Notes under the pieces: generated by a model
Database searches by the model: none
The model's input: only the letters and a program-made list of their open reading frames with translations
What the model was told of the DNA's origin: nothing
Made by a program: the position numbers and the translations under genes
Assembly (NCBI GenBank): GCA_951394045.1
Contig: OX595986.1
Span: forward strand, 3,997,534 to 4,061,533
From: Nitzschia sp. DOCU1
Taxonomy: Eukaryota; Bacillariophyta; Bacillariophyceae; Bacillariales; Bacillariaceae
Direction of reading: 5' to 3'
Length of the DNA stretch: 64,000 nucleotides
Shown here: positions 62,135-64,000 of the stretch, one piece after another
Layout of the letters: each line of letters opens with the position of its first letter
Numbering within the stretch: the stretch's first letter is position 1

Positions 62135-63580
62135 ATGCTGAGTCATAGAGTGGGCCCGCGAGGTGCATCCACCGATCCGCCGGCACCCGTGACGAGTTCC
62201 TCAGCGGCGCAAATCATCACTACTGATGCAGCCGACAAAACGAGACGACGAGGGAAAAAGGGTAGTTTTGTGGCCACCCGCATCCTATTTTTATTGACGT
62301 TTGTTGGGTTTCTATTATTTGGATGTACTATCTACCTGACACCTGCCGACGACCGTTCCGTGGGCCGATCACAAAGCGATTCTTTTTTGCATCATCGGGC
62401 AAAGAATGCTACCGAAACAGTGCGCTTGACGGACGTATTCTACAAATCGCCATCCGGCAACTTTACGATAAAAAGCCAGGGAAACGAAAAATGCCGCAGG
62501 AATGCTATTGTCATTTTGGCCCAAAAGAAACACGCGACCTATCATCGAGACAGCTATGGCCTGTTGCTCCGAGCCATGGATCTTTTGGCAGAGAATTATT
62601 TGCATCTGGGAAAACACGCCGAAAACACAGATGTATTTCTTTTTCATACAGGAGACTTTGATGCACAGGATCTGGTCCTTCTCGAATCTATTTTGTCGGT
62701 GCGACGAGGCATTCTCAAGCTCGTCGACCTACGCGGGACTGCCTTTTGGGAGTTACCGTCGTGGCACGCCAATGATAATCAGGCGGATTGGGTCGACTCG
62801 GATATCTTTCCTGTAGGCTATCGGCACATGTGCCGCTGGTTCGGAGTGAAAATTTGGCAGTTCTTTGAGGAGCTGAATACGGCTCTGGGGTGTAGTTATC
62901 GGCATTTGCTACGAATCGATGAGGACTCTTTGATCCTATCACCCATCAATTATGATATCTTTGATTTCATGTTGGCGAACAAGTTTGTGTATGGGTTTCG
63001 ACTTTGTGCCTACGAGTTAGAGTACAATCGACGGATAGCCCCGTGGCTGGGTCGATGGAAAGTGAACAATCCAATGAAGCGGGAGATGCACCGAGACCTG
63101 TGTGGGTTCTACAACAACTTTTTTGTTGCGGACTTGGACTTTTTCAACAGTCCCGCCGTCCGGAAATATCTACGAACGTTGGATCGACAGGGCTTCATTT
63201 ACCGTAAGCGATACGGTGATCTTATGATTCATTCCACGGCCGTATATGCGTACGCAGAACCCAGCGAGATCCACCGCTTCTTAGACTTCACGTATTCGCA
63301 TGTCACACGAGATCACGTTCTGAATCCAGAACAAGGTTGCGTTGTGTGGGGAGGGATTCAAGGCGGTTATGCTGATCCAAACGCCGAGAAAACACTGAAC
63401 GAATACTATCAAGAAAGCGTCCTTGACCGGAAATGTACGGCTAATGTATCCATCATTTCCGAGAAGGATTTGTCACCAACCTACCAGCACGTTCCTCCTG
63501 AATGGAAAGGAAAAGTGGCTCTTAAAACTATTGTCGCGGGGAAGGTCGAACTGCCGAACCAGGGCGAGTATTCTGGGTAG
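62135..63580 (+). CDS. GT15-like (KRE2/MNT1-type) glycosyltransferase, paralogue of the triple-fusion C-terminus
   Basis: 481 residues, single exon, start MLSHRVGPRG (an open frame begins at a GTG 4 codons upstream). Type II with a TM helix at about 47-67. The catalytic region is colinear with residues ~909-1267 of the protein at 38407: RNAIVILAQKKHATYHRDSYG, LPSWHANDNQADW, LRIDEDSLILSP, CGFYNNFFVA, DRQGFIYRKRYGDLMIHS and VELPNQGEYSG at the end, matching VELPDKGPLSG there. GT15 enzymes add alpha-1,2-mannose to N- or O-glycans in the Golgi (yeast). The acidic D-E-D replaces a canonical metal site. It lacks the two GT23-like domains of its relative. Confidence 0.82.
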   Translation: MLSHRVGPRGASTDPPAPVTSSSAAQIITTDAADKTRRRGKKGSFVATRILFLLTFVGFLLFGCTIYLTPADDRSVGRSQSDSFLHHRAKNATETVRLTDVFYKSPSGNFTIKSQGNEKCRRNAIVILAQKKHATYHRDSYGLLLRAMDLLAENYLHLGKHAENTDVFLFHTGDFDAQDLVLLESILSVRRGILKLVDLRGTAFWELPSWHANDNQADWVDSDIFPVGYRHMCRWFGVKIWQFFEELNTALGCSYRHLLRIDEDSLILSPINYDIFDFMLANKFVYGFRLCAYELEYNRRIAPWLGRWKVNNPMKREMHRDLCGFYNNFFVADLDFFNSPAVRKYLRTLDRQGFIYRKRYGDLMIHSTAVYAYAEPSEIHRFLDFTYSHVTRDHVLNPEQGCVVWGGIQGGYADPNAEKTLNEYYQESVLDRKCTANVSIISEKDLSPTYQHVPPEWKGKVALKTIVAGKVELPNQGEYSG

Positions 63581-63887
63581 GTATCACCTGCCACTTTAAC
63601 GGCCATGGCTGCGACGGTCCGTCTTCTCCTAGTGTCTCCTCCATCGGTAGTACTGAAGTGCCGAGTTAGAATAGTACAACTCGTTGACTACACAGGTGGG
63701 GGCTGAAGTCATCGTCGATTCTTCCTATTCGACATCTCATGGGCCAAAGTTCATTTACTGCTTTTGACTCGACGACTGCTACTCCTAAAGAGAGCGCGAG
63801 AGAGCTCTACGATTGGCTAATAGTAGTAGGAGTGGTAGTTTTTAGTCTAGGGAATATTGTACTACAAAGGAGACCACCATCGAAACG
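63581..63887. other. Intergenic, no gene seen
   Basis: 3' UTR of the GT15-like gene and 5' region of the next gene. Short AGAGAGC-rich tract near 63795. Confidence 0.35.
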
Positions 63888-64000
63888 ATGCTACCAACTA
63901 TCATACTGGCGGCATTGATCATCTTCATCATCGCCACCAGGCGCACGCGGCCGCCACACTGCGACCTCCCTGTCCGGTGGTGGGGGAGGGGTCATACTAC
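63888..64000 (+). CDS. Start of a membrane-anchored protein, cut by the window end (ALG14-like?)
   Basis: Frame from ATG at 63888 stays open to the window end: MLPTIILAALIIFIIATR, an N-terminal TM, then basic residues and a GRGHTT. In ALG14, the membrane partner of the UDP-GlcNAc transferase, a TM is followed by GSGGHTxE. The resemblance covers only a few residues, so this is a weak guess. Confidence 0.35.
   Translation, partial: MLPTIILAALIIFIIATRRTRPPHCDLPVRWWGRGHT

Overview
The window reads as nuclear DNA of a diatom, probably pennate, though no marker fixes the species. The evidence is as follows. Genes are dense (about one per 2 kb) and lie on both strands without operons. Introns are few, short (50-225 bp) and GT-AG. 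Eukaryote-only genes are present: a BUB1-type kinase, ribosomal protein uL5, TSG101, a p24 cargo receptor, HSF, and tRNA-Pro and tRNA-Leu of eukaryotic form. Several proteins begin with a signal peptide followed by an A-F type cleavage motif (for example GAFAPP), the bipartite plastid pre-sequence of diatoms. Every function below is read from sequence motifs; no database search was possible.

Layout. 1-9.8 kb: 3' end of a BUB1-like kinase; a Lin0512-family protein (-); a peroxisomal beta-oxidation bifunctional enzyme ending in SKL (+); a GT92 glycosyltransferase with a decayed C-terminal tandem repeat (-); an AIG1/FAR-17a-like membrane protein (+); an SDR oxidoreductase (+). 9.8-12.6 kb: gene-poor and repeat-rich, including two copies of a hairpin element whose stem is kept by paired changes. 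12.6-24.9 kb: a possibly organellar two-TM protein, a ubiquitin-like/BTB protein, a Gln-rich one-TM protein, a RING protein with five SAP-like repeats and a 19-nt microexon, a calmodulin-like protein, tRNA-Pro(CGG), a HIG1/RCF1 protein and an unknown protein. 25-38 kb: a plastid-type TauD/clavaminate-synthase-like dioxygenase, three low-complexity or unknown proteins, a secretory NYN-nuclease-like protein with SAP and HTH-like repeats, uL5, and a large unknown helical protein. 38-64 kb: a 1267-residue triple glycosyltransferase fusion, a membrane protein with a targeting sequence, an HSF regulator followed by a tandem duplication, a p24 protein, a MOSC protein, tRNA-Leu(UAA), TSG101, a diatom-type unknown, two large disordered proteins flanking a W-acidic-motif protein, a second GT15-like enzyme paralogous to the end of the triple fusion, and the first codons of another membrane-anchored gene.

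Themes. Three glycosyltransferase genes (one GT92, one triple GT23-like/GT23-like/GT15-like fusion, one GT15-like) plus a p24 receptor suggest a stretch with several secretory-pathway glycan genes, although they are not clustered. Two small ubiquitin-linked proteins (RING with SAP-like repeats; UBL with BTB) have unusual architectures. No CRISPR array, intact transposon or viral gene was seen. The best candidates for something undescribed are the triple glycosyltransferase fusion, the SAP-repeat RING protein, the NYN/SAP/HTH protein and the covarying hairpin repeat.
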